Source of the DNA: Villigracilis sp900696595 | GTDB taxonomy: Bacteria; Chloroflexota; Anaerolineae; Anaerolineales; Villigracilaceae | Assembly (NCBI GenBank): GCA_030263615.1 | Contig: SZPH01000104.1 | Location: forward strand, 1-10,050 | Direction: 5' to 3' | DNA length: 10,050 bases | In this document: piece after piece, positions 1 to 5,912 of the stretch | Position numbering within the stretch: the stretch's first letter is position 1 | How the letters are laid out: each line of letters begins with the position of its first letter | Program-made: the position numbers and the translations under genes | Notes under the pieces: generated by a model | The model's database searches: none | Told to the model about the DNA's origin: nothing | Seen by the model: only the letters and a program-made list of their open reading frames with translations

Positions 1-142
1 TCGATTTTCCATTCGTCGGCAAGCGCCTGTTGTAAGCGATCATTTGGCGCTTATCTTTCTTGCACTGTCGTCAGCACTCATTTGGCGGACGGCAAGTAGA
101 GAGTAGAGAGTAGAGATTGGTAATTGGTAATTGGAGATCTGT
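1..142. other. Intergenic region downstream of tyrA with small repeats
   Basis: No convincing gene is seen here. A 7-bp inverted repeat (AAGCGCC at 21-27, GGCGCTT at 46-52) is followed on the plus strand by the T-rich stretch ATCTTTCTT, so it might be a weak terminator for a plus-strand gene ending to the left of the window. The 10-mer TCATTTGGCG occurs twice (40-49 and 78-87). Plus-strand frame 1 is open from base 1 to a TAG at 97-99, but the 32-residue product resembles nothing I recognise. The right end of the region holds the heptanucleotide array listed separately. Confidence 0.4.
97..134. repeat. Heptanucleotide tandem repeats TAGAGAG and TTGGTAA
   Basis: TAGAGAG is repeated almost three times (97-116) and runs straight into TTGGTAA repeated two and a half times (117-134). 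Both arrays have a 7-bp period. The TTGGTAA unit reappears inside tyrA at 733-804. Heptanucleotide short tandem repeats of this style (STRRs) are known from cyanobacteria; calling these the same kind of element is an inference from period and composition. Confidence 0.8.
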
Positions 143-1093
143 TTACTTGTCTCCGTGTTTATCTGTTTCCGCGCCTACGATGTGTTGATAATTGAAGCGG
201 GATTGATCGAGCAGGAGTTTCAATTCGTCAAAGTTTTTGTTTCGCAAAGCCGATTCGATTTCATCCAACGAAGTTCGAAACGATTGAATTGACTTGAGGA
301 CATTGTCGCGGTTGGATTTCAGAATGCCCAGCATCATCGAAGAAGACGTCCCCGCAAGGCGGCTTGTAGAGCGAAAGCCGGGTCCGATGAACGGGGCGAA
401 TGCTGTCGGCGTGGATAGGGCGAGGGCGGAGGAAAGCAGAAAGGGGACATGGCTTGTGGCGGCGAAGACTTCATCATGCTCGTCGGCGCTCATTTCGATG
501 GGACGGGCGCCGACGGCGGAGATTATCTCCCGCGCCGCGCGTTTTGCGTTTGGCGTCGTGCGTTCCAGCGCGGTTAAAACAAAAGGAGCGTCTTTATATA
601 AATTCGAGTCGGCGTTTTCGATGCCGAGCGTTTCCTTTCCGCAGATGGGATGCCCGCCGATGGGGTCGAAGTTCTTCGGGAGGGCAGACATGGCTTTTAC
701 GATCTCGCGTTTGGTCGAGCCGAGGTCTAAAATGGTAATTGGTGATTGGGAATTGGTAATTGGAGACTCTGTGGCCGCGCTCAGGGCAGGTTGGTAATTG
801 GTAACTTGTCCTAAGCGGAGCCGAAGGATTGATGGTTGTTGGAGGAAGTCGAGAATGGCTGGGACGGGAGCCGCCAGGATGAGCAGATCAAGTTCGGGGA
901 GGAGGCTGGCAGGATCGCTTTCAGCGTAGTCCACGATCTGAAGGGACAGAGCCGCTTCGAGCGTGGGAGGATGCGAGTCGAATCCGATCAGGCGGGAACA
1001 CTTTCCTTTGAGACTCAGCGCGAGCGAGGCGCCCATGAGTCCCAATCCAAAAATCCCGACGGTTGAATCTTGAAGCGAAAAGCCAGCCTCCAT
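143..1093 (-). CDS. tyrA: Prephenate dehydrogenase (TyrA family)
   Basis: This enzyme oxidatively decarboxylates prephenate to 4-hydroxyphenylpyruvate with NAD(P)+, the committed step to tyrosine, in the cytoplasm. The N-terminal Rossmann fold carries the dinucleotide motif GLGLMG (residues 16-21). The family signature GGHPICGKE (146-154) contains the catalytic-type His148. TSHVPF with His215 and GFRSTSR (239-245) are also typical. The length of 316 aa is slightly above a plain TyrA of roughly 280-300 aa. No ACT or chorismate mutase domain is fused; the mutase is the separate aroH. The ATG lies 3 nt after the aroF stop codon, so translation is probably coupled. Oddity: residues about 88-120, between the strand LLILAAPV and the motif LDLGSTK, are encoded by repeat DNA (733-830) and look like an in-frame insertion. 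The C-terminal tail ETDKHGDK also lies in repeat-like sequence. Arogenate as the substrate cannot be excluded. Confidence 0.93.
   Translation of the reverse strand: MEAGFSLQDSTVGIFGLGLMGASLALSLKGKCSRLIGFDSHPPTLEAALSLQIVDYAESDPASLLPELDLLILAAPVPAILDFLQQPSILRLRLGQVTNYQPALSAATESPITNSQSPITILDLGSTKREIVKAMSALPKNFDPIGGHPICGKETLGIENADSNLYKDAPFVLTALERTTPNAKRAAREIISAVGARPIEMSADEHDEVFAATSHVPFLLSSALALSTPTAFAPFIGPGFRSTSRLAGTSSSMMLGILKSNRDNVLKSIQSFRTSLDEIESALRNKNFDELKLLLDQSRFNYQHIVGAETDKHGDK
733..830. repeat. Composite repeat insertion within tyrA
   Basis: The stretch contains five near-perfect heptamers (TGGTAAT, TGGTGAT, TGGGAAT, TGGTAAT, TGGAGAC at 733-767) and two more TTGGTAA units (791-804). It also holds a 19-mer (809-827) whose reverse complement matches 8053-8071 at 17 of 19 positions. 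Together they encode about 33 residues of TyrA in frame, in the loop between two Rossmann strands. The same TTGGTAATTGGAGA string occurs just after the tyrA stop codon at 124-137. I read this as repeat DNA inserted into the gene and tolerated because the reading frame stayed open. Confidence 0.7.
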
Positions 1094-1096
1094 GAT

Positions 1097-2143
1097 TCAC
1101 CGCCCGGCTTCGAGCGGCGCGTGAACCGGCGCGATGCGTCTGCCCATCGTTTCGGCAATCGCTTTGACCTGCTTCACCATCGCGGCAAAGGCTTCGGGTT
1201 TAAGCGATTGCTTGCCGTCGGAAACGGCGCGGGTGGGGTCGGGGTGAACTTCGACGATCAGTCCGTCGGCTCCGGCGGCGATCCCGGCGCGCGCGATGGG
1301 GGGGACGTAATCCACATGTCCGGTGGCGTGCGAGGGGTCGAGGATGACGGGCAGGTGCGTCAGTTGTTTGAGAACGGGGATGGCGTTGATGTCGGTGGTG
1401 TTGCGCGTGGCGGTCTCGAAGGTGCGGATGCCGCGCTCGCACAGGATGACCTGTTTGTTGCCGCCCGCCAGAATGTATTCGGCGGACATCAGCAGTTCTT
1501 CGATGGTGGCGGAAAGCCCGCGTTTGAGCAGGACGGTTTTGCGCGTCTCGCCCAACATGCGCAGCAGGTTAAAGTTTTGCATGTTGCGCGCGCCGACCTG
1601 GAACACGTCCACGTATTTGAGCATGAGTTCCAGTTGAACCTGCGACATGATCTCGACCACGATGGGCATTCCGGTCAGTTCGCGCGCCTCGGCGAGATAT
1701 TCGAGTCCCTCCTCGCCCAAGCCCTGGAAGGAGTATGGGGATGTGCGCGGTTTGAAGACTCCGCCGCGAAGCGCGTTCGCGCCCGCCTCTCTCGCCGCCT
1801 GGGCTGTTTCCAAAATCTGTGAGCGACTCTCCACCGAACACGGTCCCGCGATGATGACGATGTCGTCGCCGCCGACGTTGAATCCGTCTATGGGGAAGAC
1901 AGAGTTTTCGGGATGCGCCTGGCGCGAGCCGAGTTTGAAGGGTTGGGAGATGCGTTTCACGGTTTCGACTCCATCGAGAATTTCAAACGGGTCCAAAGCG
2001 GGGACATGGAACTCGCCGACTGCGGCGACGATGGCGGTTTCCACGCCGTAGGTGAGGTGCGGAGTCAGTCCGTGCGCCTTGACGGCGGCGACCACTCCTT
2101 CGAGCTGTTCGGGGGTATAACCGGGTTTCATTACGACAATCAT
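1097..2143 (-). CDS. aroF: 3-deoxy-7-phosphoheptulonate (DAHP) synthase, type I-beta
   Basis: It condenses phosphoenolpyruvate and erythrose 4-phosphate to DAHP, the entry step of the shikimate pathway. Residues 1 to about 65 form the ferredoxin-like (ACT-like) regulatory domain seen in the Thermotoga maritima enzyme; residues about 90-340 are the TIM-barrel. Visible motifs are AGPCSVES (99-106), LRGGVFKPRTSPYSFQG (125-141), LLKRG (205-209), CERGIRTFE (235-243), DPSHATG (269-275) and VEVHPDP (297-303). Cys102, His272, Glu298 and Asp309 fall at the numbers I recall for the metal ligands of the T. maritima enzyme. The length of 348 aa fits the subfamily. The N-terminal domain suggests feedback inhibition by Tyr or Phe, in addition to the transcriptional attenuator upstream. 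An AGGAG motif 6 nt before the ATG supports the start. It lies between aroH (55-bp gap) and tyrA (3-bp gap). The symbol varies in use (aroF, aroG, aroA). Confidence 0.95.
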   Translation of the reverse strand: MIVVMKPGYTPEQLEGVVAAVKAHGLTPHLTYGVETAIVAAVGEFHVPALDPFEILDGVETVKRISQPFKLGSRQAHPENSVFPIDGFNVGGDDIVIIAGPCSVESRSQILETAQAAREAGANALRGGVFKPRTSPYSFQGLGEEGLEYLAEARELTGMPIVVEIMSQVQLELMLKYVDVFQVGARNMQNFNLLRMLGETRKTVLLKRGLSATIEELLMSAEYILAGGNKQVILCERGIRTFETATRNTTDINAIPVLKQLTHLPVILDPSHATGHVDYVPPIARAGIAAGADGLIVEVHPDPTRAVSDGKQSLKPEAFAAMVKQVKAIAETMGRRIAPVHAPLEAGR

Positions 2144-2160
2144 GGGGGTCTCCTGGGGGG

Positions 2161-2177
2161 GAAGGATGAAGGATGAA
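2161..2177. repeat. Short heptanucleotide repeat GAAGGAT
   Basis: Two complete GAAGGAT units and a partial third lie in the aroH-aroF gap, again with a 7-bp period. On the coding strand this reads as ATCCTTC repeats a little upstream of the aroF ribosome binding site. Confidence 0.6.
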
Positions 2178-2198
2178 AAGAGAAAAGAGGAAGCGAGG

Positions 2199-2570
2199 TT
2201 ATTGCGCGGTTGCCAGGTCGGGGCGCAGTTTCACCGCGTCGCGCAGATAGACGTGGACGATTTTGTCCTGCGGCAAATCCGTGTTCCAATGAATGAGGAC
2301 GCGAATGGCGCGCGGAAGGCTGTTTGGCACGGGGATTTCCCTCGCGCACACCATCGGGACGAGACTCCAGCCCATTTGGCGCGCGGCTTCGGCGGGGAAG
2401 GCGGAAGCGAGATCGTCGCTCACGGTAAAGAGGGCGCTGGCGATGTCCTCCGCCCGCAGGGCTGGGTTGGCGGCGAGAATCGCACTCAGCAATTCACGCG
2501 CGGCTTCGAGGATCGAATCGCGCTCGTCGGCTGGGGCTGTGGTCGCGCCGCGGATTCCGCGTGTGGTCAT
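2199..2570 (-). CDS. aroH: Chorismate mutase, AroH class
   Basis: It catalyses the Claisen rearrangement of chorismate to prephenate, the substrate of TyrA two genes downstream. The protein is 123 aa, close to the 127-aa Bacillus subtilis AroH trimer, and aligns with it almost without gaps. It opens with MTTRGIRGATT (Arg7). VPMVCAREI carries Cys75 and Glu78, Arg90 follows, Tyr108 lies in HVYL and Arg116 in KLRPDL. These are the active-site positions of the B. subtilis enzyme, at the same numbers. The frame stays open for another 45 codons upstream, but I chose the ATG at 2568-2570 because homology begins there and AAGGAG precedes it by 7 nt. The upstream extension is translated repeat sequence. 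It is the first structural gene of the aroH-aroF-tyrA operon, about 130 nt after the attenuator hairpin. Confidence 0.95.
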   Translation of the reverse strand: MTTRGIRGATTAPADERDSILEAARELLSAILAANPALRAEDIASALFTVSDDLASAFPAEAARQMGWSLVPMVCAREIPVPNSLPRAIRVLIHWNTDLPQDKIVHVYLRDAVKLRPDLATAQ

Positions 2571-2626
2571 GGTTTGTCTCCTTGTGTATAACGAGATGTT
2601 CGACGCGTATCTGAGCGCCGCTTTGT

Positions 2627-2681
2627 ACACGGATTTCACGGACAACACGGATTTTTTCGTTATTTTTGAGAGATTCCGTGT
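2627..2681. repeat. CACGGA-type dispersed element in the aroH 5' region
   Basis: CACGGA occurs three times at exactly 9-bp steps (2628, 2637, 2646), followed by six Ts and then an inverted copy TCCGTGT (2675-2681). The architecture matches the elements at 5622-5693 and 9994-10047. It lies between the attenuator and aroH, so it is transcribed in the operon mRNA only when the attenuator is read through. Confidence 0.65.
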
Positions 2682-2698
2682 AATACGCCGATGGCGGG

Positions 2699-2734
2699 AA
2701 AACAAAAAGAGCGAGACCGTGTGGTCTCGCTCTT
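2699..2734 (-). terminator. Attenuator terminator of the aro operon
   Basis: Read on the minus strand, a perfect 12-bp stem (AAGAGCGAGACC / GGTCTCGCTCTT) with a 4-nt loop runs into the U-rich tail TTTTTGTTTT. This is a textbook intrinsic terminator. The plus strand has no T-run after the hairpin, so it works in one direction only. It sits 24 nt after the stop codon of the aromatic leader peptide and upstream of aroH, with no gene of its own to terminate, which is the position of an attenuator. Confidence 0.9.
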
Positions 2735-2833
2735 CGCATACAGGGAAATGATCTGTACTTAAGCGCCGCCACCGGCAACCGGATTCCGGAAACCGTAATA
2801 AAAGTAAAACGCAAACCAGCGGGCGGTCTTAAG
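2723..2833 (-). promoter_or_regulatory. Candidate attenuator alternative RNA pairings
   Basis: Segment 1 (minus strand 2833-2822, CUUAAG then CCGCC, codons 2-5) can pair with segment 2 (2770-2758, GGCGG then CUUAAG, codons 23 to stop); the aromatic codons lie in between. Segment 2 can instead pair weakly with segment 3, the 5' arm of the terminator: GGU 2773-2771 with ACC 2725-2723, and CGCUU 2765-2761 with GAGCG 2732-2728. A rival partner for the terminator arm is codons 7-11 (2817-2806, 9 of 12 pairs counting G-U). All pairings were found by eye. The classic 1:2, 2:3, 3:4 logic is an inference. Confidence 0.45.
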
Positions 2834-2836
2834 CAT
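2759..2836 (-). CDS. Aromatic-rich leader peptide of the aroH-aroF-tyrA operon
   Basis: This is a 25-codon ORF (ATG at 2836-2834, TAA at 2761-2759). It begins MLKTAR, continues with WFAFYFYYGF (residues 7-16) and ends RNPVAGGGA. It holds four Phe, three Tyr and one Trp codon; eight of the ten residues 7-16 are aromatic. Together with the promoter immediately upstream and the intrinsic terminator 24 nt downstream, this matches the leader peptides of ribosome-mediated attenuators such as those of trp and phe operons. The inferred role is as a sensor: scarce aminoacylated tRNA-Phe, -Tyr or -Trp would stall the ribosome in this run and prevent the terminator. The peptide itself probably has no function after translation. 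No Shine-Dalgarno is seen and the predicted transcript starts only a few nt before the ATG, so translation would be essentially leaderless. I know of no named family for it. Confidence 0.88.
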   Translation of the reverse strand: MLKTARWFAFYFYYGFRNPVAGGGA

Positions 2837-2846
2837 GTTGGGTGCT

Positions 2847-2875
2847 ATTCTATGCCGGTCATGCGGATGCGTCAA
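2847..2875 (-). promoter_or_regulatory. Promoter of the aro leader and operon
   Basis: On the minus strand, -35 TTGACG (2875-2870) and -10 TAGAAT (2852-2847) are separated by exactly 17 nt. The expected start of transcription, 7-8 nt after the -10, is at about 2840-2839, only 3-4 nt before the leader ATG. Confidence 0.85.
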
Positions 2876-2927
2876 GGGCGCCCAATCTTCATCCTTCTCA
2901 GCGTCCGTCGTTCATATCCAAACCTGA

Positions 2928-2933
2928 TAAGAT
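2928..2933 (+). promoter_or_regulatory. -10 box of the glycosyltransferase gene
   Basis: TAAGAT lies 9 nt before the GTG start. I see no good -35 at 16-18 nt. With the aro promoter on the other strand this makes a divergent control region of about 100 bp. Confidence 0.45.
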
Positions 2934-2942
2934 TGAAGCGCT

Positions 2943-4436
2943 GTGCCGCAAACCCATCTCCCTTCAAAATATATTACGGCGGTTTGCATCGTCTTGAGCG
3001 CCGTTCTCGCTCTCCTGCGTTTCGATTCGCTCCAGATCGGAACCTCCTACGACGACGCGCATTACATCATCCTCGCCGAAAGCCTCGCCGGCGGGCAGGG
3101 ATACCAACTCATTAACTTCCCGCGCCCGCAGATCGAGCGGAACTTCCCGCCGGGCTGGCCCCTGCTCCTCGCGCCGTTCACGCTCGCCTTCCCAAAGAAC
3201 TACGACGCGCTCAAGATCGTATCGCTCATCCTGTGGCTGGCTTCAATTCCCCTCGTCCATAAATTCTCCTCCAAACGGATCGCTTCTCCCCATCTCGAAA
3301 TTCTGACCGCCCTGGTTGCGCTCAACCCCCTCATGATCGGCTCTTCGGTCACGGTCATGTCCGAGTCGGCATACCTGTTTTTCACGCTCCTCGCCCTGAC
3401 GCTATTCGACAAATCGGAGGAGGGAAACGCCGGCTGGTTGATATGCGCCGCAGTTCTCGCCTTTTATTCCCAGCAAATCCGCGCGATTGGGATTGCGCTG
3501 ACCCTCTCGCTGTCCGTCGTCCTGTTGCTCTCGCGCCGCTTTCGGGACTTTGGAGTTGTCGCCGTTATTCTGGTTATCGGATTCGCCTTCCAGGCCTGGT
3601 TCAACCTCGGCAACGGCGGGAGTCTCTTCTCGTCCGGATATGAAGCGCAGGCGCTAAGCGGATCGCTCGTCGAAAAAGCATACCGGTTCTGGTCGAACGC
3701 ATCCGGCTATTTCAACGAAGTTCTCGCCGGGTCGTTGATCCCAGCCTTTAGCGCGCGGCTGGAAAATACAATCGGATTCGTTTTCCCCGCCTTCAACCTC
3801 GTCGTTCTCGCGCTCGTACTAACCAGCATGTTGACCTGGAAACCAAAACTCGAATGGGCGCAGCTCTACCTTGCCATTTATCTGGCTGGCGTCCTGACAT
3901 TCTGGAATCCCCAGGTGGGAAGCGTCAAAGCCCGCTTCCTGATCCCGATCCTGCCCTTCCTCTACCTCCACTTCCTAAACGGGTTGAAATGGCTGACAAA
4001 GGGAAATTCGCGCATAGCGCTTGGGGTTTCCGCCGTCATTGCCATCATCCTCATCGCCCGCAACCTGCAAGACTGGCGCTCCCCCGTTCGCTTGCAGACG
4101 ACCGACCTTTCGATTGGCGCGAGTTGGATCGCGGAAAACGCCCCGCCCGGCGCGATCGTCATGGTCAACGAACCCGTCCCGGCGTATGCGCACGTCAAAC
4201 GCCTGACGATCAACTTTCCAAAGAACGACCGGGATTTGGAGAAATACATCGAAAACCAGGGGATTGACTACATCGTCATCGCGCCCCCGTTACAATCGCC
4301 GCGGAGTTCGAAACTGGACAAGAATGTCGCAGAGACTCTCGCGTTCCTCCGTTCATCGCCGAAAGAATACCGGATCGTGTTTGAGGACGAGAAAAACAAC
4401 ACGAGCGTATTCGAATATACGGGCGGCGCGAAATAA
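2943..4436 (+). CDS. GT-C fold membrane glycosyltransferase, PMT/ArnT-like (GT39/GT83-like)
   Basis: A polytopic membrane protein of 497 aa with about ten hydrophobic segments, for example at residues 10-25, 92-105, 142-155, 165-197, 203-219, 282-297, 305-320, 331-346 and 358-372. The first external loop has the acidic pair YDDAHYIILAESLAGGQGY (36-54), with a Phe/Pro-rich stretch NFPPGWPLL after it. This is the pattern of dolichyl/undecaprenyl-phosphate-sugar dependent glycosyltransferases with a catalytic Asp in loop 1. VMSESAYLFF (138-147) and RFLIPILPFLYLHF (331-344) are also family-like. The C-terminus (from about 390) is soluble. The likely role is moving a sugar from a lipid-linked donor to a protein, lipid or glycan outside the membrane; donor and acceptor cannot be told. 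The start is GTG, because an in-frame TGA lies at 2934-2936. There is no Shine-Dalgarno and a -10 box sits just upstream, suggesting a leaderless mRNA. Confidence 0.8.
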   Translation: MPQTHLPSKYITAVCIVLSAVLALLRFDSLQIGTSYDDAHYIILAESLAGGQGYQLINFPRPQIERNFPPGWPLLLAPFTLAFPKNYDALKIVSLILWLASIPLVHKFSSKRIASPHLEILTALVALNPLMIGSSVTVMSESAYLFFTLLALTLFDKSEEGNAGWLICAAVLAFYSQQIRAIGIALTLSLSVVLLLSRRFRDFGVVAVILVIGFAFQAWFNLGNGGSLFSSGYEAQALSGSLVEKAYRFWSNASGYFNEVLAGSLIPAFSARLENTIGFVFPAFNLVVLALVLTSMLTWKPKLEWAQLYLAIYLAGVLTFWNPQVGSVKARFLIPILPFLYLHFLNGLKWLTKGNSRIALGVSAVIAIILIARNLQDWRSPVRLQTTDLSIGASWIAENAPPGAIVMVNEPVPAYAHVKRLTINFPKNDRDLEKYIENQGIDYIVIAPPLQSPRSSKLDKNVAETLAFLRSSPKEYRIVFEDEKNNTSVFEYTGGAK

Positions 4437-4439
4437 AAC

Positions 4440-4474
4440 CGCCGCCTGTGCAAAGCCCCCTGTGAACGGCGGCG
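4440..4474. repeat. Inverted repeat after the glycosyltransferase gene
   Basis: CGCCGCC (4440-4446) and GGCGGCG (4468-4474) form a 7-bp GC-rich stem with a 21-nt loop just after the stop codon. No T-run follows, so an intrinsic terminator is doubtful. CCTGTG is repeated inside the loop region. Confidence 0.4.
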
Positions 4475-4573
4475 TGTCGCGCGGAAAGCCCAGAGCCGAA
4501 GATGGCGCTGGGAGCAACTTTGCGCTGTAATACCAATCTCTATCCCTTTCGCTGCTCCCGGGCTAACGCCTGC

Positions 4574-4602
4574 TTTTCACTTTCAGCGCTCCCATCTATA
4601 AT
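4574..4602 (+). promoter_or_regulatory. Promoter of the GNAT acetyltransferase gene
   Basis: A perfect TATAAT (4597-4602) is preceded at 17 nt by TTTTCA (4574-4579), a 4-of-6 match to the -35 consensus. The ATG is 8 nt after the -10, so transcription should start at or within 1-2 nt of the start codon. Confidence 0.65.
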
Positions 4603-4610
4603 TCCCTCCA

Positions 4611-5594
4611 ATGGCATCCATCACCCTCTCCGCGCGGACGGAACGCCACCCCAACCTGCGCCCGCTCAGCATATTGCGCGACCTGCCGCCCGTCGCGGAC
4701 CTGATCGAATCCTGCTTCTCATCCACCATGGACGGCGACGGCAAACGCTACGTCCAAGACATGCGCCGCGCCGGGAGCGATAACTCCTTCCTCAAATGGG
4801 CGAAGCACGCCGCAGATTCAACCTCCCTGCCGCTTACCGGTTATGTCTGGGAGGAGGATGGACGCATCGTCGGCAACGTCAGCCTCGTACCGTTCCGTCA
4901 TAATAAACATCGCATTTATCTCATCGCCAATGTCGCCGTGCATTCCGATTACCGCCGGCGCGGCATCGCGCGCGCCCTTACCCTGCGCGCCGTCGAACAT
5001 GCCCGCGAACGCAAGATCAACGACATCTGGCTCAACGTCCGCGCGGACAACGCCGTCGCCATTACCCTCTATCAAAACCTCGGATTTGTCGAACGCGCCC
5101 GGCGCACCAGCTGGCAAGCCGTCACCGATTCACGGCTGGAGCGGATAAAAACGGATATCGCCGTCACAAGCCGGGATGCGCGCTTTTGGCAGACCCAACT
5201 CGAGTGGCTCTCACGCCTCCACCCGGACGAGTTGAATTGGCACAGCAAATGGAATTTTTCCACGCTCAAACCGGGTTTCCTCAACTGGCTCTACCTGCTT
5301 CTCATTGACGCGAACGTCCGTCAGTGGGCGGCTGTGCGCGGAGAGTCCCTGCTCGCCACGCTCTCGTGGATTCCCACCGGGCGCGGCGAAAGCCTCTTCG
5401 CGGGAATCGGCCAGAGGTCCGACCCCGAGGCGTTGACCGTCCTGCTTCAACAAGCGCGGCGCGATCTCCATTCCCATCATTCCTCCATCAACATGGACTT
5501 CCCGGTCAGCCCCTTCGACGACGCCATTCGAGCCGCGGGCTTCAAAACCATCCGCACCTTGATCTGGATGCAGGCGGGCATGGCTCATGTGTAG
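4611..5594 (+). CDS. GNAT family N-acetyltransferase with C-terminal extension
   Basis: Residues about 18-165 form a GCN5-related N-acetyltransferase domain. GYVWEEDGRIVGNVSLVPF is its central beta-hairpin. NVAVHSDYRRRGIARAL (107-123) is motif A with the acetyl-CoA pyrophosphate loop RRRGIA (115-120). NVRADNAVAITLYQNLGFV (142-160) is motif B with the usual Tyr154 and the LGF ending. The acceptor substrate cannot be predicted. Residues about 170-327 continue for another 150 aa with FWQTQLEWLSRLHPDELNWH and a final strand-like segment TIRTLIWMQAG. This tail may be a second, degenerate GNAT-like fold, as in tandem GNAT proteins, but I see no second acetyl-CoA loop. The ATG is supported by an in-frame TAA at 4599-4601. 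There is no Shine-Dalgarno. It appears monocistronic. Confidence 0.82.
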   Translation: MASITLSARTERHPNLRPLSILRDLPPVADLIESCFSSTMDGDGKRYVQDMRRAGSDNSFLKWAKHAADSTSLPLTGYVWEEDGRIVGNVSLVPFRHNKHRIYLIANVAVHSDYRRRGIARALTLRAVEHARERKINDIWLNVRADNAVAITLYQNLGFVERARRTSWQAVTDSRLERIKTDIAVTSRDARFWQTQLEWLSRLHPDELNWHSKWNFSTLKPGFLNWLYLLLIDANVRQWAAVRGESLLATLSWIPTGRGESLFAGIGQRSDPEALTVLLQQARRDLHSHHSSINMDFPVSPFDDAIRAAGFKTIRTLIWMQAGMAHV

Positions 5595-5878
5595 AAAATA
5601 GACTTTATCAGAAATTATTTTGGACGCGGACAAGCGCGGAAAACGCGGATTTTTTACTCTTTTACCAGCGTAAATCCGCGTTCATCTGCGTCCGATAAGA
5701 GAACATTGACTTATTTCCGATAACGTCTAATGTGCAAAATCATCTTTGCGCAGCGGACGTTCTCTAACGCCGCATACAGCGTACACATGAGCCGCGGACA
5801 TTTCGTAAGGGGGAGAAATCCCGGGGGGCGTTTGTAGACGGGGAAAGTCAGAAAAATGTAAGAATTTTTATATCCCTC
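5595..5878. other. Intergenic region before groES
   Basis: Apart from the inverted repeat at 5622-5693 I find no gene, RNA or clear promoter in this gap. A 72-aa minus-strand frame (5711-5929) was examined and dismissed because it overlaps the groES promoter and CIRCE and shows no family resemblance. The stretch 5830-5878 is AT-rich, as expected just upstream of a strong promoter. Confidence 0.5.
5622..5693. repeat. CGCGGA-type inverted-repeat element
   Basis: CGCGGA occurs at 5625, 5635 and 5644, followed by a run of six Ts and then an inverted copy. The left arm (5622-5652) and right arm (5672-5693: AAATCCGCG then TTCATCTGCGTCC) form a long imperfect hairpin. It lies 28 bp after the acetyltransferase stop codon and could also act as its terminator. 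The layout is that of the element at 2627-2681 with a G/A change in the unit. Confidence 0.7.
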
Positions 5879-5907
5879 TTGACTTTGGTTTTCTAAGTGG
5901 GTAAGAT
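5879..5907 (+). promoter_or_regulatory. groESL promoter
   Basis: TTGACT (5879-5884) and TAAGAT (5902-5907) are separated by 17 nt, a good housekeeping sigma-A type promoter. The expected start of transcription at about 5914 falls at the left edge of the CIRCE operator. Confidence 0.88.
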
Positions 5908-5912
5908 AGTTT

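Noticed and set aside
97..134. CRISPR array
   Set aside because: Units are 7 bp, contiguous and without spacers; this is a simple tandem repeat.
294..797. Plus-strand open frame opposite tyrA (167 codons)
   Set aside because: The tyrA frame carries all family motifs; this frame carries none and runs through the repeat array.
1070..1822. Long plus-strand open frame opposite aroF (250 codons)
   Set aside because: Mirror frame of a GC-rich, well-recognised gene; composition is low-complexity Gly/Asp/Val and no family resemblance or ribosome binding site was seen.
2571..2705. N-terminal extension of aroH by 45 codons
   Set aside because: The extension translates the CACGGA repeat and the region next to the terminator; homology and the AAGGAG site place the start at 2570.
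2699..2734. Reading the 2704-2734 hairpin as the terminator of a plus-strand gene
   Set aside because: There is no T-run on the plus-strand side and no plus-strand gene upstream; the U-tract exists only on the minus strand.
2852..3115. Plus-strand 87-codon frame starting in the divergent promoter region
   Set aside because: It overlaps the glycosyltransferase in another frame and begins inside the aro promoter; no family features.
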